Part shown: positions 27,001 through 42,000 of the stretch, piece after piece
How positions within the stretch are numbered: position 1 is the stretch's first letter
Layout of the letters: every line of letters begins with the position of its first letter
Assembly (NCBI GenBank): GCA_025345505.1
Contig: JANVCC010000022.1
Coordinates: 32,463,602 to 32,527,601, forward strand
Length of the DNA stretch: 64,000 nt
Reading direction: 5' to 3'
Origin: Todiramphus chloris collaris
Taxonomy: Eukaryota; Chordata; Aves; Coraciiformes; Alcedinidae
Program-made: the position numbers and the translations under genes
The notes under the pieces: generated by a model
What the model was told of the DNA's origin: nothing
The model's input: the letters and a program-made list of their open reading frames with translations, nothing else
The model's database searches: none

Positions 27001-30000
27001 GAAGTGGCAGGAGCCTCACCAATAATTTTGAGTTTATTTTGGGGGTTGGAGGAAGTCTAGAGCTACAATTACTTAGAAAGAAACCAAAGCCAGTGTTTCA
27101 AACTGGTATTTTAGATGAAACCCATGTTACAAATCAGATAAATGGCAAACAGCTCAACTTTAAATTAATGACAAGAAATAGTGTCAAATATGGTGATTTT
27201 GGATAATGGCAAGTAACAGAAAACTAGCCCTCCCATACCCCATTTAAAGTGGGACAACGGCACACAACAGAATCTCGTGCTCTCTCTTTAAAGGTCTGCA
27301 ATGATAAGGCTCATGTTCTGTAACACTGCAAGCCTCCCTCATGTATATACACCCATGTGGAATGTCTCGAGTGTAATAATCCTCTTGCTCGCCCTGCAAT
27401 TACAGCTCACTAGATATGGAAATGTAAGCTTCGCTTGACTTAGTAAAGATAAGCAGTGGGGTTCTTTAGAGATTTCAATTCGGTCTAAGCTTTCACCAAC
27501 GAGAAAGGATACATTGAGTAAAATACAGCATTTATCATTAGACCACATTAGCATATTTTAGCTCTTAAAGCTATTGCTGGGTGATTATGCCCAGATTCAG
27601 CATTACTGGATATGCTGGTGAATGCAAAGCTACTCAGATAATTGTAGACTGGGATTTGTAATGGGGAAATCCCCCTGAATTTCAATGAGGGATGTGTACC
27701 CAAATTCCTTAGGCTTTTGGAAAGTTCAAGCACGCAGGAAGGCAGATGGCAATGAAAAAGCTCCATTATATAAAACCACGCTGGGTTATTCAAACGAGTT
27801 ACCTTCTCTGCTATCATGAAGTCATAGCGGAGTGACTGCCGGGTACAAATGGCTCCCAACAAAAAAACAAAGACCATGTACAGAAACCACCTGCAAACAA
27901 TAAAAATAAAATGGGTTGGGTTTTTTTTTTTCTCCTCCATCAAGATAAGACCACTGAGAATTCTGCACATTAGCAGGGCCAGAAGAAGGTCAAATACCCA
28001 CAAGCTAGGTCTTCAATCACTCTGCATGGGCTGTTCCTGCATAGAATCATGTAGGTTGACTAAGTTTAACACTGGTCCACATTACTTACCCACTACAATG
28101 TACGAGGAACAGCCACAGCATGACTGTACCGTACCCCTGAGGGGAAGCTATCTGTATGCCTGATTTGTGCATGAGGTGAATAACCCAGTCCCAGGGACAG
28201 ACTGTACGGCCTGTAGTGACAGGACCAGGGGTAACGGTTTTAAACTAAAAGAGGGTAGATTTAGACTAGATAGAAGGAAAAAATTGTTCACAATGAGTGT
28301 GGTGAAACACTGGCTCTGGTTGCCCAGAGAGGTAGTAGATGCCCCATCCCTGGAAACTTTCAAGGTCAGGTTGTATGAGGCTCTGAGCAACCTGCTCTAG
28401 TTGGAAAAGTGCTTGCTCACTGCAGGGGTTTGGACTAGGTGACCTTTAAATGTCCCTTCCAACCCCAACCATTCTCTGATTCTGCAGGCACAGAGGTCCC
28501 CTCCCTGCATCCAGCAATAATGTTAAACACGGCAGCTGCTCTGCTCTCCAACTTCAGTCATGATTCTCCTCAGGTGTCCCTGGCCTTTCCAGTGCTCAAG
28601 TGGAGGAATAAGCTAGTCTGTCTCTAAAGTGCAGGCAGTAGAGATGTGAATGACCACAGTCCATCCATTTATTACACTTCTGTGTCCTGTGAAACAACCT
28701 CACTTAGAACAACCACCAATTTCACCAGGAACCTCTCTAAATTCTAAAGATCCTTCCTTTCTGTCTGAACCTTGGTATGCAATTAAAAGTAACAAATTAC
28801 AAAGCAATTTAAGTGGCAATGAAAGGAGACTGAAAAACCTACTGAGGTTTTTTTTTTTTGTAACATACAACAGTAGTTTCCTCCTGGAAGAAGCATTTCC
28901 TGGGGGAGAGCTCTGCTTGGGGTGCAGGGCTCATGCATTCCCCTGGCCTTGCAAGTAGGCAGGTCATGCCACTTGTCTTGGCCCCATTTTCCCAATAACA
29001 AACATTTTTTTTATATATATATATTTTCTATTTACGTAGAAAAAGAAAGCACTTTGAAATCAACAGCAATAAGTGACAAAATGAGGCACCTCGAGCCTTC
29101 CAGAACTCTGCACCCTGCTCTGCAGGAGAACAACTGCTCCAGCACCAACAGACTGATCGCATCCACATTAATGAGCCCATTCTCCAACCCGCCCAGAGTA
29201 GGTGGTGGTAATGGATGACAGTTTGAATGAGAGCCAGACTTTAATTTTCCAGATGGCTGAGTAATAAAAGGTTGATGGGAATATGAAATGGATTGGTCAC
29301 ATCCAGGGCAGTCTCCAAAGAAAGAATTTCCCCCAATCTATGACTTACGAGGTGCCAATAGCAGCCAGAGACCCCAGGGGGATGTTGGTAGCAGGCTTCT
29401 GGAGATCTCCACTCATATTGAACCCAGCCATCACACCTGTATTTCGTAGACATAAATGCAATTTAGAGTTAATCTAAGTTATAGCATATATAAGGCATAT
29501 TACAATATGTAATATAATTTATTCAATCAGTTAATTGATTGCTTCAGAACAGCAACTATCACTTCATTGCACTGCCATACACACAAATACTGACTCCCAT
29601 CAGAAACTATTCATGTCTTTAATAGAAGCAAGCCACCACCAACACATCTACAAAGAACCCTTTGTCCAGTTTGAACAATGCTGGGAGGGAAAGAGGAAAG
29701 GGAAAAAAAAAAAAAAAAAGAGGAGAAATCTGAAATCTGAACAAACCCCATCTTATCTTAATGCAAACCTCACAGAAGACAGAAGACAGTGCTGTCCAAT
29801 TGTTGAAAAGAAAAATGCTACCGTTCATCACGGCCGCGCATTCAGCAGGTGGTACTACCCCCTCCCCGACCAGATCCATTACACATCCCTGCATTCATCA
29901 GGGACAACCACCATTACAAAATAGTCCGTCCTGTCCCTGTTTAATGATGATCACATGCTCATTTAGCAGAGGGAATAACAATGTTCAGCACGTAGGTGGA

Positions 30001-33000
30001 ACCTTCCAGCCAAGGGATCAGCTTTGGAAGGAGGCATTATCTCTGCTTCGCAGATGGGAAAACAGAAGAGCTGAGGGGACAAGTGTCCCAGCGTCATGTA
30101 GAAAACATGTAGTAGGACTAAGAATAAAGTTCTGAACTGTTATTTTAGGCCAGAGTACAGGGTATTGTACAATGAGGGACAGCCCTTAAGCCTAAAAAAA
30201 TTACCATCTAAAGACTCAAGAGAGGGAAACAGGATGGCCAAAGGATTACAGTTTCCATGTTGAGGCTAAGAATCCAAGGTACAAGCTGGTTAAGAGGCTT
30301 TGCCCATAGCCAAAGGTGAAGTCACACCAGACTTGGCAAGAAAACGTAACTTCTCTTGTGACATTATCCCAAAACTTTTACTAGAAGACTTCAGATACCT
30401 GCTATGAATAAAAAAAATAAATAAATAAGTGTTCTATGATTTAGAATCCTCATGAGAATTTGGACGATTTGAAGTCAGGAAAGAGGAGGCTCTTTAAGAC
30501 ACTAACTTCTGCTCATCCCTGTCCCATCCCTTGGATGTCAGAATAACATCTTCATAAGGACACACGGGCCAGGTGCCAACCAGCAGTGCTCATGGGACGG
30601 TCCCTGGGAGCTGGGGTGAGATCACCACAGAACAATGAGAAGGAGGATGCCAATGCTCCAGCGCTTGTAGCATCTGCCAGCCCCAGCAGCAGGAGACAGA
30701 CCACACGTTGCTCTGCCACGTGGCTGCCGAGTCCTCATTTTCAGAGGGCACAAGAATGATGAAGTCAGTCTCTACAGCTGCAAATCTGAGTGACTACAGC
30801 TCTAAATCAGTGACAACCCATTGCATTTTAAAGATCAAACATTTATTGCTGCCTGGGAAGTTTTTCTCCCAAGATGAAGGGTAGAGAGAAGTGTGGGACA
30901 AATCCCTGGGTAAAGGGAACAAACCCAGCTTGGCCAGATGAATGCCTTCACTACAGACATTGCATGGCCACTACCAATGGACTGTCAACAGGGAGCAATT
31001 GTTGGGTTGCTGAGGAACAGGGCTTCATCTCCCTGCTCTGTCCCATGCTTTGCTGTGCATCTTCATAGGTCCATCTCCCCATCTACTTGATGGGAAATGT
31101 AACACTTCCTCTCCTTGCTGTGCTGCTGAGAGGATAGCACATTAATGAGCACAAGGCACTCACACATTGCCAAACATCAGCTAAGCATCTAGGCTTTTAT
31201 TTATTATTAATATTTTTGCCTTAATCATCTTTTTTTTCCCCTTGATCATTCCACTCAGCAGACACCTTTATCTATCCTCCTTTTTACCACAAAGCCAAAG
31301 GCCCAACAGCATCTCCTCAGTTGCAATGGGCTTATGGCATTCCTCAGCTCCTGGAAGACCTGTCTTTCAGATTCAGACCAGATTTTAATCCTTGATACCA
31401 CACCAAAAACATCACAAGTCAAAAGGAGTTTCTTAATTTTCTCCTGGAAGGCTGTTCTGTGGACGTACTTCTGAACAGCACTGCTAAAAGCCCATCAACA
31501 GGTGTGCTTTTGCTCAGATAAAGCTTCCAAGCACTGTTCAAGCCCTGCTCCCTTTAAATAGCTATACAATAGGCTTAGCTGCAGGTGAGAAAGTTAGGAA
31601 GGCAGAAAACCATGGAAATGGTCACAAACACCATGCTAATTGAAGTCTCTACGAAGCACTCCTCGGTGACGTGCTACTTTGCAATTCAGGGGCAAAGTAG
31701 AAAGCTCAGAATATTCTGAATTTTTCTTTCAAAGGGAGAACACTGTTGTCAGGACAGCTGTTAATCTCATGTGCCTCTTGGCCAAGTTTGCCAAACATCT
31801 GACACTACTTCTAAATCTTCCAGCTTGAGCTTGACTCACCTCTCCCTCATCCAAAGTCCTGCCTCAGCAAAGCACTGGGGAAACACCAAAATGGTGTTTT
31901 CTGGAATGAATATGAAAAAAGTTGAAGAGATGTGAGTCACCAGCGCAGCAATGACTGCACAGCCCAGGCCACCTCATTGCTTTCCTCCCAAAGACCCACG
32001 CATATTCACGAGCAGCCAAGAGATGACCTGCCAGAGCCCACATAAACAAAATCTTGAGATCAGTGATTGACCTCCTGTCTGGCAGCAACTAGGGGTCAGA
32101 TCCAGGCCAGGGCACAGAATTAGATTTTGTTAGGACCCCTAGGAGGTCATCAGACTCTCATGGCTTCTACTGCCAAAGGCCAAGGCCACCACAGAGGGAA
32201 CCAAGACAGTTATTCTCAGCCACCCAGGCCAAAGCCATCTCCTCTGTGCTGCAACTATGCCTCTGACTTGACTAGTACAAAAGGAGATTTCTTCCTCCAT
32301 AGACCTGTCCCTAGGGAAACAGTCAATCCCTGCTGAACTTAAGCAATCGTATCTGCAGATTGTCCATGGAGAAAATTATCCACCTCTCTGTTTCAAAGAG
32401 ATAGCAAGCTGGATTTTCCACACTGGCTATTATCTCAGAGAGCAGCAGATAATGACAAAGCTTCTGGACAAGGCAGCATGAAAACATGGTCAAGTCAGCC
32501 AGGAAATTATGGCTGAGACAGTCTGTACATTGCTGCTGTTCCCAGTGCAGTGCTGTCCTGGGCATCCTCCAGGCAGTGGATACGTGCACAAGGGGACCAC
32601 CTACATTGTAAATAAGCCACAACCATCAGCTCCACCAGCTCTGGCTTCTAACTCCACCAGCTACGGTTTATAACTGCAGATAGGACTGCTTGCAAACGCC
32701 CATTGCATTTTCCAGTGAATTAACTATAAAATATAGAAGTGTGGGTTTTTTCCTTCACCCAAGAGATGAAGAATGGAAAAACTTAGATAAGAATTGTAGC
32801 TAATTTTTTTTAAAGGGCCAAATTCTCCACTGATGTAAGCTGGCACCTCTCCATGGACTTCAGTGGAGTTGTGCCAGTTTACATCATTCAGTAACTTAGA
32901 CCAAAACTTCTAAATCCATTTGCTGTCATCTTGCAAGTGCCAAATATGGATTATTTCAGAACTGGTTTCAGTACAATGATATTTTCCACTAACACCGCTT

Positions 33001-36000
33001 CAAACGCTGCCTTACTTTCTTATATCACATGACAACACTCTTCTTTCATTAGACAAAAAACTTTGGGGATTTAGTAGAAAAAGAAAAACATTCTCTGCAC
33101 AACAGAAACGACATTTATCTTCATTTTTAAAATGCATTGATGGTTGTGTGGCTGCTGCTAGGAGCTGAATGTGGGCAGGCAGCTCCTGAGATTCCTTTCC
33201 TGTGCAGAGCGGGGTGTTTGCAGATCACAGCGCGGCAACAAAACGTGTGTGTTGAGATGGTATTTGCAAACGTGCAGAAAAACACCTGGTTAAAGCACAG
33301 ATTCTCTGCAGGAGTATGCTCACATCTTCTGTAGTGAGTACGTTCATCTTTTTTGTCCAAAGCCAGTAAATCGGAGTCTTCTATGCCCGTGCGCTCCAAT
33401 GTAGACCAGCTCTAGATGTATGTTTTGGATCGCTCTGCTACTTCTCTATTATTAAATGACATACTTGGGGGAATAAAGCCAGCTGCACTGCACTTCCAGC
33501 TGAACAGCTTTAAACAGCTATTACCCAGGAAGCAAACAGACCAGCCTCTGCTTACCACCACTCAACCAGGATAACTTCACTTGTGTTGCTGGAGCCATAC
33601 CGATAAGAGAGAAAACAGAGAAAACAACCCAACCTGGAGCAAAAGGATCCAAGAAGGATGCTCGTAGGAGGTAACATGTCTACAAAAGGCATCCTGTCCC
33701 CTCTAGCCAAAGCACACACCTGGCTGCTCCTCCTGACCCTTTGGTCCAGGCAAGGTTCTCCCGAAGTGTCTGTCCCTCTTTGCTTTTACAGCTACTAGCC
33801 TGTATTTCTGAAGTTTCTGTTTCACTGGTTTTTATGATGGAATTGGACAACGTAACTCAACTTTTCAGTACCCCCCAGAGACCAGACTTAAACCAGTTGA
33901 ATTGAAATAACCATTTCAGAGGGCGAGGGAAGAGCTTATCCTGAAGAGATCAAAATAGTTTCACATCAAAGAGGAACATTTAATCTCAGAAAGGCCCAAA
34001 CATCTTGTTCCACAATTTCCTAAACATTTTTTTTTTCAAAAACTTTGTTATCAAAACAGCATCTTAGATTGTAAACTAACATATGCTAAAAATTAAAAAG
34101 AGTAAACACAACATTTAATAATTAAAGATAAACAGAACATTGCTTTGGGTCAAAGAAACGTTTCATACTGGCTCAAAGTAACCCTTCAAAACTAAACAAG
34201 AGATTGTTTTGCTGAAACTTTCCCCAAATTTCTGTTGCATCTTAACGCAAAGGACTGTGCTTCCAGGGCTTTGCTCGGGCCATTGCGGGGGGCCCAGCAG
34301 AGGTGGGCATCATTTGGGGGTGGTGCTGGGCAAGGAGAAGGAGCATGGGCTGGAGGTAGCAGCCTGGGAATAACGTTCATATGTCCCTGATGCTCCTGTT
34401 CACGTGGAACTGCCGGAGACTGACACTGCCACTTACTTGCAACCTGCATCACACTGCCTGACCAGCATCAGAAGCACTGGCAATCCTATCACATCTCTCT
34501 GTTACTGGCGCTGCCAAACCCAGCCCTGAAATGTCATCTCCAGTTTTGCAGAGCGCCTGTCCTGATGGTGAGCTCAGGCTGCATCCAGGCAGTGCCTGCA
34601 ATGCGGTGGGAAGCAGCTCTGCTCTGGCACACGGGACCTGAGAAATCCGGGGTGCCCTCTGCAGCCCCAGCATCCCAGCCCCATTGTGGGGAAGGAAGTG
34701 AGAAAAGCCAACGAGGGTCAGGCGGGACGTGGGGGAACCAGCCCTGACTCATCCCAGCCCTAAGAGATGTGAGCTTTATTCCCAGCACTTCTAGATTTGC
34801 ACTGGGGTCCCCATTTCTGATCTGCAGCAGAGAAGTCTTGACTCCTACCCTAAAAAATCCTTAATTAGATTACAAGTTCTTCCACGTAGAGCACAAAATG
34901 CAGCCCTATGTTTCATTAGGCTCCTGAACGCTGCAGTGGCACAAACAGCAATAACAGGAGCAGTAGCAAAGTTATAGGGTATCACTAACACTGCCACTTC
35001 AAAGGAATAATTTAAATCCTGTAAATAGCCAGCAATTAAAAAGAACACATGAAAAAGCTGTGCAGCAACCAAAGTAATTATACATCACCCCAAACTCTAT
35101 TTTCAGAGAACGTTTAACGTTATGACTGGTATTACAACTGCTAACTAACAAAGCAACAGGCTGCCAGGGCTTTAAATAAATTATATCTATTAGTTTTGGC
35201 CTTCTTCCTAACAGACAGGCATTAGCAGTGATGAAGAACCATTTAATATGGCTAATCATGGTAATTTTCTTCACAGCTTTGTCATAACTATTCCTTCTTC
35301 TATAACCAAGGAGCTGGGGAAAAAATGCTTTCCTGTATACGAGGCAGGGCTCATGGGGAAGGTCTTTTTTTGGCTGGAGACTTGCTTGGGCCAGGCAGAA
35401 TGACAAAGAAGAGGGCAGAAGCCAACTTCTCCACAGGGCAAATAGTGCTGGCAGGTGAGTCTTCCAGGAGGAAGTCTACACAGAGGCAACAGCCAGCCTG
35501 ATAAGATGGGAGAGAGGATTTCAAAGGAAAATTTGCGGTCCTGCACTGGGTGCACCTGACAGAGTGACTCCCTTCGGTCCCATCGGTTTCACAAAACCTT
35601 TCAGCTTGTCTCCCTGTACTACAGCAGTTCTGTGAACAACTTACAGGGAGTTGCTTAGAGCTAATCCTCTGAAAATTCATTCTCTAATCCAAGGATTCAT
35701 CGCTATGGAAACTCCTTATAATCGGTATTTTACAGCTTAAAAAAACCAGCATTGACAAAAGATATTGTAATTCCAATTGATAGTTATTTCATTCCCACTG
35801 GAGACTGCCAGCTTTGGAAAGGGGATGTGGATCTTCCTGGTAATTTAAAGGAATGAATAATATGGAAGTATCCAATTAAGCTCATAAAAATGATCTCTGC
35901 TGACGTGAAAAGATGCATTTGTCACACCATGCAGAGAGTGGTGGGTCAGCATCATGAGCAATGGCATCAGCCCAGCTCAGCGACCTGCCCATGATAAGGA

Positions 36001-39000
36001 TGGAGGGAAAGCCCTCCTGTGCTGCTCCTGCCCTCTCAGTGCAGTCCAGTCATAAGGCTTATCTAATAAGTTAAATCATGATTGGCACTTTTTAAAAGGC
36101 TTGATACCTGTGGCCTGACAGCAACGGCCAAGATCAGTGCCTGAGCCTTGTCCAGGGCAGGGAGGGATGTACATCACCATGTCAACCCGTACAGTTAGCC
36201 ATCGATTTCTGACCACACAGACACAAAAGAGCACACTCAATTGAGCAGGACAGGAGTATGCAAAATTTGAGGTGCTGGACAAAAGCCTGAACATTTTGAA
36301 TCAACCACATGAATCTGCTACAGCCGAATATAGTCCCACTCACCTCGCCTTGCAGCCCAGAGGGGCTCCTGTGCTTCTGCTCATCTCTGAGATGTGACTG
36401 AAGATGGGAAGAGGGGAAGGATAAAACTTAACCGTACCTGTGGCAGCTGGGAAAAACACTCCAAAAACAGTGAAGAAGGACTCCCCCTGGCTGTAGTCCG
36501 GCAGCGTGTTGTTGAACATAAGCTCTTCAGAGTAGCCAACAAAGCCGTGCTCTGCGAAGACATGGAGGGCAAGAGAACCTCAAAACCCACAGGGACTGCA
36601 GGAGACTCTCCGGCCCGCTCTTGGCAACCACCCCTCCTCTAAACACATGAGACAGCAGAAGTTGTTTCCAGGGATAGTTTGAAAGGATGAATGTCACCTT
36701 ATTTGGGGTGGGGGAGAAGGTAGAGAAGAGGTCAGAGTGTTTACAAGAATGCAAATGCCAGGGAAAGGTGCAGTGGTGCAAAGTCAGCATGTTGAAAGGT
36801 GCCACCAGGCTGCGTGGCTCTCACCAAGCCAGAACATGGACTATAGGAAGTCCCGTCTGTGAGCAAGCAAGACATCTTCCTGTGAAACCTGTCCACAGAG
36901 GAAAACTGGATACAGGGATCAGCTGATATTTACCCTTATTTATCCACATCACGTTAATCCTGTTTCCAAAGAGAGCAACATTATGCTGCCATAAGACAAC
37001 AGTGTCCCCGAGGAAGCCCTCACACCATATCCCAGTTCTGTGTTTCTGCCAGTAAAGCTCCTGCACAGACAAGAACCGAGATGTGCCCATGCTGTGAAGC
37101 TGCTACCAACATACACAGTTTCTACACTGGTTGCCAGTGAGCCCAGAGACAAAACCAGTAGTTTGTTGCAGGGTGGACTCTCCCCTGCAATGCGGGTTTC
37201 CTAATGCAGAAGGAATAAAGTGCTCCGCCGCTGCCCACTGCCGCGTTTCGCTCTTACCCTCCTGAAGCCACTGCTCTCCTGCTGCTGCCTTATCATCTCC
37301 AAATCGGGGACAAACGTGGGGTTATGTACCATGACCTGCTGCCCTTCTCCCAAATCTTCTGCAGATGTTCATCATGGCACAACAAGGAGCAAATGCTGAG
37401 ACCTTGGGCTGTGCCCCCTCTCCACACTGACTTCTTCCAAGTCTTTCCATGGTCATACACTCAAGTTTTACTTTCCAAAGGGAAACGTTTACAGAAGATG
37501 GGAGAGAGGCGAAAGCAATGGGTAGGGTATCAATGTCATGCGACTGGTTGGCTGGGTATGTAATGGAGGATCCTGCTCCCTCACTTCGCACTGAAATGAC
37601 AGTTTCTTCCACAAACCTGGATTTGCTAGGAATAATTGAGCTCAACAGCTGATGTGACATCAGGGCATGAATTAGGAAAGGCTACAAATGCTTATTGGTA
37701 GAAAAAATAAGCCTTGAAAGGAGGTTAATGAATTAATGATATATCTATGAAATTAATAATTCCATTTTCAACAGGCTTATTAATAGAGTATCTTAATTTG
37801 TGGAAACTTGTCCTTCCTGTCAGTAATCCAAATGCTTGTGCCAGCTGGGGATGGGAGCTGAGCAAAATCAGCTCCTTTTTTTCTCCTGCCACTACAATCT
37901 ATTTCCACAAGACATGTGACTGCAATAACTTGAATTTTCTCATTAGCAGGCAGGATGTTGTTTATGGCTGCACAGGGTGATGGCCAGAAATTAAAAAAAG
38001 ACTCCATCAAAGCTGTCCTGTGCCTCAAAGACAACATTAATGATCTTTGGACAATAGATTAAACCGGAAAATTAAATCAGAGCTCTGAACACAAGACGTA
38101 TCCATTTAAAGTCTCAGAATATAACTAACCACAGAGCTTTGAAGTTGCCACAGAAAAATCCTATAGATAATCAGAAGTTTCCTAGTACATCTGCATTCAT
38201 TGTGTTGCCCAAAGATGGATGGAAACACACTGATAGAAGAGGTCTCCTGCCGCTAGGCTTTTCAAAAGCACCAGATATCTTCACTAGGAACAAGTCCCAG
38301 ACAACACTTGAAGAGAATAAGCTCAGCGTAACACACTGACCTCTAGACCTTGAAGATGTCTGCAGAAAGTGCAGCTTCTGGAGAAATAAAGGTGGAATTT
38401 GTGTAGGTTGTACATTTCTGCAAGACCAAACCTGAGCTCTTTCAAGTGGAATTCATGCTGACGACAGCATGGCACATGGGCTGGCTGCAAAGCTCCAATC
38501 AAACTGCTCAAGGAAAATTTCAGTCCCTTGCCAAGGATTTTTACATGAAGTGCTTGTAGTAGAAATGTTAATCTTTCATTAGTAAAACAAAAGGAGTGGG
38601 GAAAAAAAACCGCCAGTCATCTTGTCCCAAGAAGACCTGCAGACCTTCTCCAACCTGTGCTTCACAGGAGCAGCATCAAATACATCTACATTGCTCTTGA
38701 CAAATGTTTAACCCATCGATTCTTAAAAATCTTCTGTAAAATGGTCTCTAGCCTCTCTTGATGGTTTACTCTTATATTTCCCTGTCTTTCTCATTTAGGT
38801 TTCCCCTAATGTTTAACCAAAATCACCCTGTTTGAAGTTCATGATGCTATTTCTTGCCTGGTCCATAAGCTATTTGCATGTTTTTGTGGCATCCTTTCAC
38901 CTACTGGAAACAGTTCCCATGCTGCAATGGCACAGTCAGCAGCTTCTGCCAGGCTGTAAAATTCTATGTTTGTCTTGATCAGACCACAAATCGTCCTTTT

Positions 39001-42000
39001 CATACCACTTCCTCAGCTTGTGCAAGGTCATCTGGAAGTCTGACTCTCTCAGCAAGGCTGCTTCGAGCCCATCCCACCTGGGGTAATCTGCAAATTGTAT
39101 CCCTGTATTCTCTTTTCCATCATCCAAGCAGTTAAGGAAAACATCAAATAACACCAAACCAAAACCAGACTCTTGCAGAACCTCACCAGGCACAGCATCC
39201 TGCTTTGTGAGTGAACCATCTCCAACTGGAGTGCTCCAAAAAGGTTTTAGGGCTATATAATTCAACAATGGGCTCATTTAGGCACTCTGGGTACCTTGTG
39301 TCTCTTTTTCATTCAAAAGGTCAACTATACAACCAGGCTACATTTTCTGTGAAACTATTTTGGCCATCCCATGGCCAAAAGGAGACCATGAGACACACAA
39401 GTCCAACATCTGACCTGCACCTCTGTGCATCTGACCTCTGTTAATCTTAAGAAGCCAAACGATCCCTTGTGCTCCATCCACTTATCTGCTGCTCCTTGTC
39501 CTACTTTATTTCCAGAAGTGTAAATCCTGTGTGGAAGAGACAAAGCCCAAAACCATGGCAGATGTCACTGGAACCACAGAAAATGACAGCCCTGTATTTG
39601 TTGAAAGAGCCACAGGATGTGCCTAGAACTCTATCCCACTTCTGCTTCCTTTTCTTGTGATGAGAGGAAGCCCAGCCATCCCACATTTCCCCTTCATACA
39701 GAACCAGGAGCTCTCTTCTCTAATTCAAGTTAATCCAAATGTTATTTGTTATTGCGCCCTCACTTCTCCGTCAGTCATCCTCTCATGAAGCAAATATCAC
39801 ATCCCTTTTGATTGGTTTTACATCAGGATTTCCAATCGCCATCGATTTCAGCAAGCACGCGGCCGCGGAGCCGAGAGCAACGTGCCATGAGCATCTCACG
39901 GCTGCCCTCACGCCTGCGACAGGAACAAGTCATCTGTGACCTTTCAGCTGTCATATTAATGGGACTAATTGTAGCTGACAGGGCAATTGGGTTGAAAATC
40001 ATCCAAAACAAAACAGGAATCAGCAACTGAGACCAATCGGTTAAACCAACAGAGCACTCAATCAGTTGTTCACAGAGTCAATTATCCACATCCCATTGAA
40101 AGTGCACTTCAAAAGGAAAAGCTTCAGAAGGAGGAGGGAAGGAAATGCAATAGCGTCTATATTTGGCTCTCTGATCTCCAAACAAGGCAAGATCATTTTA
40201 TTATTTTGTTGTTGTTGTTTTGGGGGTTTTTTTTTGTTTTGTTTTTTGCAAGAGGATCTTTTCCCCCAGCTTACTGCTGGATACATAAGATCCAAGCCAG
40301 ATTCCTCCCTCCTTGCTAATTACAAAATGTTTGTCTGACAAATTTTGCTCACAATTAATTTATGCAACCTCACAGCATCTAAATCCTGTCTTTAATAATC
40401 CTGCTCTTGGTTAGCTTGCAGAGGGCTGGAGCTGAAGTGCTATAAACAATCTTCCCAGGGTCATGCTAGAAGGAAAAGAATCTGGTTCCTTCTCTGTGCC
40501 GTGTCAGCCTTATGGGAAATGCACAACGAAGAGCAGTAACAATTTATTTTCATCATTAGATACTCAATAAGGAGCAGGCAAATAATGGATTTCTCAAGTG
40601 ATTGAGCTGAAGCAAATAAGCAACAGGGCGGGGGAGTGGAATTTACTTAGAGCAACATCTGAATTATTCCTGTGATTTTTGACAAACTAAGTCCTTCCAG
40701 TTGCCCTTGTTAGAATGATGCAATAAACAATAAAAACCACCTAGCAAGTTGCAAATGGAAGAGCTTCCAGGATGACCATCCTCCATTCACAAGTGCAGGA
40801 GGACCACAGCGGGCTGCAAATCAGCCCAGTGCAGGTGGAGGAGGAGGAAGATGGCCAGGATTCTCATAGCCACCAGGGATGCTTGGGAGGAGGTACCAGC
40901 CTTCACCTGGTTCCACTGCTGCATCCCCCCTCTGCCCTGGCTGGTTTCCATGTCTGAGCTTTTCTTGCACTTTCTCTCACCTCTCACCCCATGGAAGAGG
41001 AGGAAAGCAGCTGAAAATGTTTCTGGCCCTTGGGACACCCCTTAGCAGCACAGCCCCTCTGTGAAACCCAGAGTTTCGGAGCAGGACTCAAGGAGGTTGG
41101 AGAACGGGCACAAGGTGAAGCTGTCCATGGTTGCATGGGGTCAGGCCATTATGCAACAGCACAGAGGATGACAGCGCTGCCAAGTTCCAGGCAACCTGGA
41201 GCTCATTACATATTAGTCAAGTCTTGGCCAAATTCAATAAGCCTGTTCACAAGCTTAAGGTTAAGTAAACCCTGGCACCGAGGCAGGGGCTAAATAATGC
41301 AAAAATGGAAAACCACCTTAAGAAACAGTTCCCAGAAGATGGTCACGTATTGTGCTCTGCTTGTGATTAGAGATTTTAATTATGAAGGTGAATGCTGAAG
41401 TCTTGAACTGGTGACATTTTTTTCTTTTCCTAAATAAGTAAGCCCACACGTTCCTGCCTAGAAGGTACTTGCTGAGATTTGCTTTCAGAAGAACAGCTGG
41501 AAGTGTTTGTCTTGCAGCACATTTCCAGGTCTGACCCCAGCATTTTCAGGATCCTGTGTGATGTAAGACATGGAGAGCCAAAGAGTAATTATATATCCTT
41601 GGCATAATTATCTTCTCTCTCTTTCCCATTTCTTCTTCCATCTCAAAACCCTTCTGGCATAAGCTCCAAAATCCAGTCGTTCCCCTTGGGCACCAGTCCA
41701 AGCACACACCCAGAGCAAGGTCTTGGTGTGGGTGCAAGAGACACTCAGGCACACCAGTGTGGAGAAAACAGAAATGGTCTTCACAACCTCGTCCCACAGC
41801 TGCCATCCTCACCTGAACACACACCTCTGCAGTAAGATAGTTTCACTCCTCACCAGCCACATGCTTGTATTTTCCTCCTCCAGACTCTTAGACAAGGTAA
41901 AGACACAAGCCAAGGGCTTCTGAGTTTTGAACTCCCCAGTCAGGTTAGTAACTGTCAGGTTAGTAACTCTCAGAAGTTATGGTCTATGAAATGACTGTCG

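Noticed and set aside
28167-28400. 77-codon plus-strand frame
   Set aside because: It is the C-terminal part of a CR1 copy.
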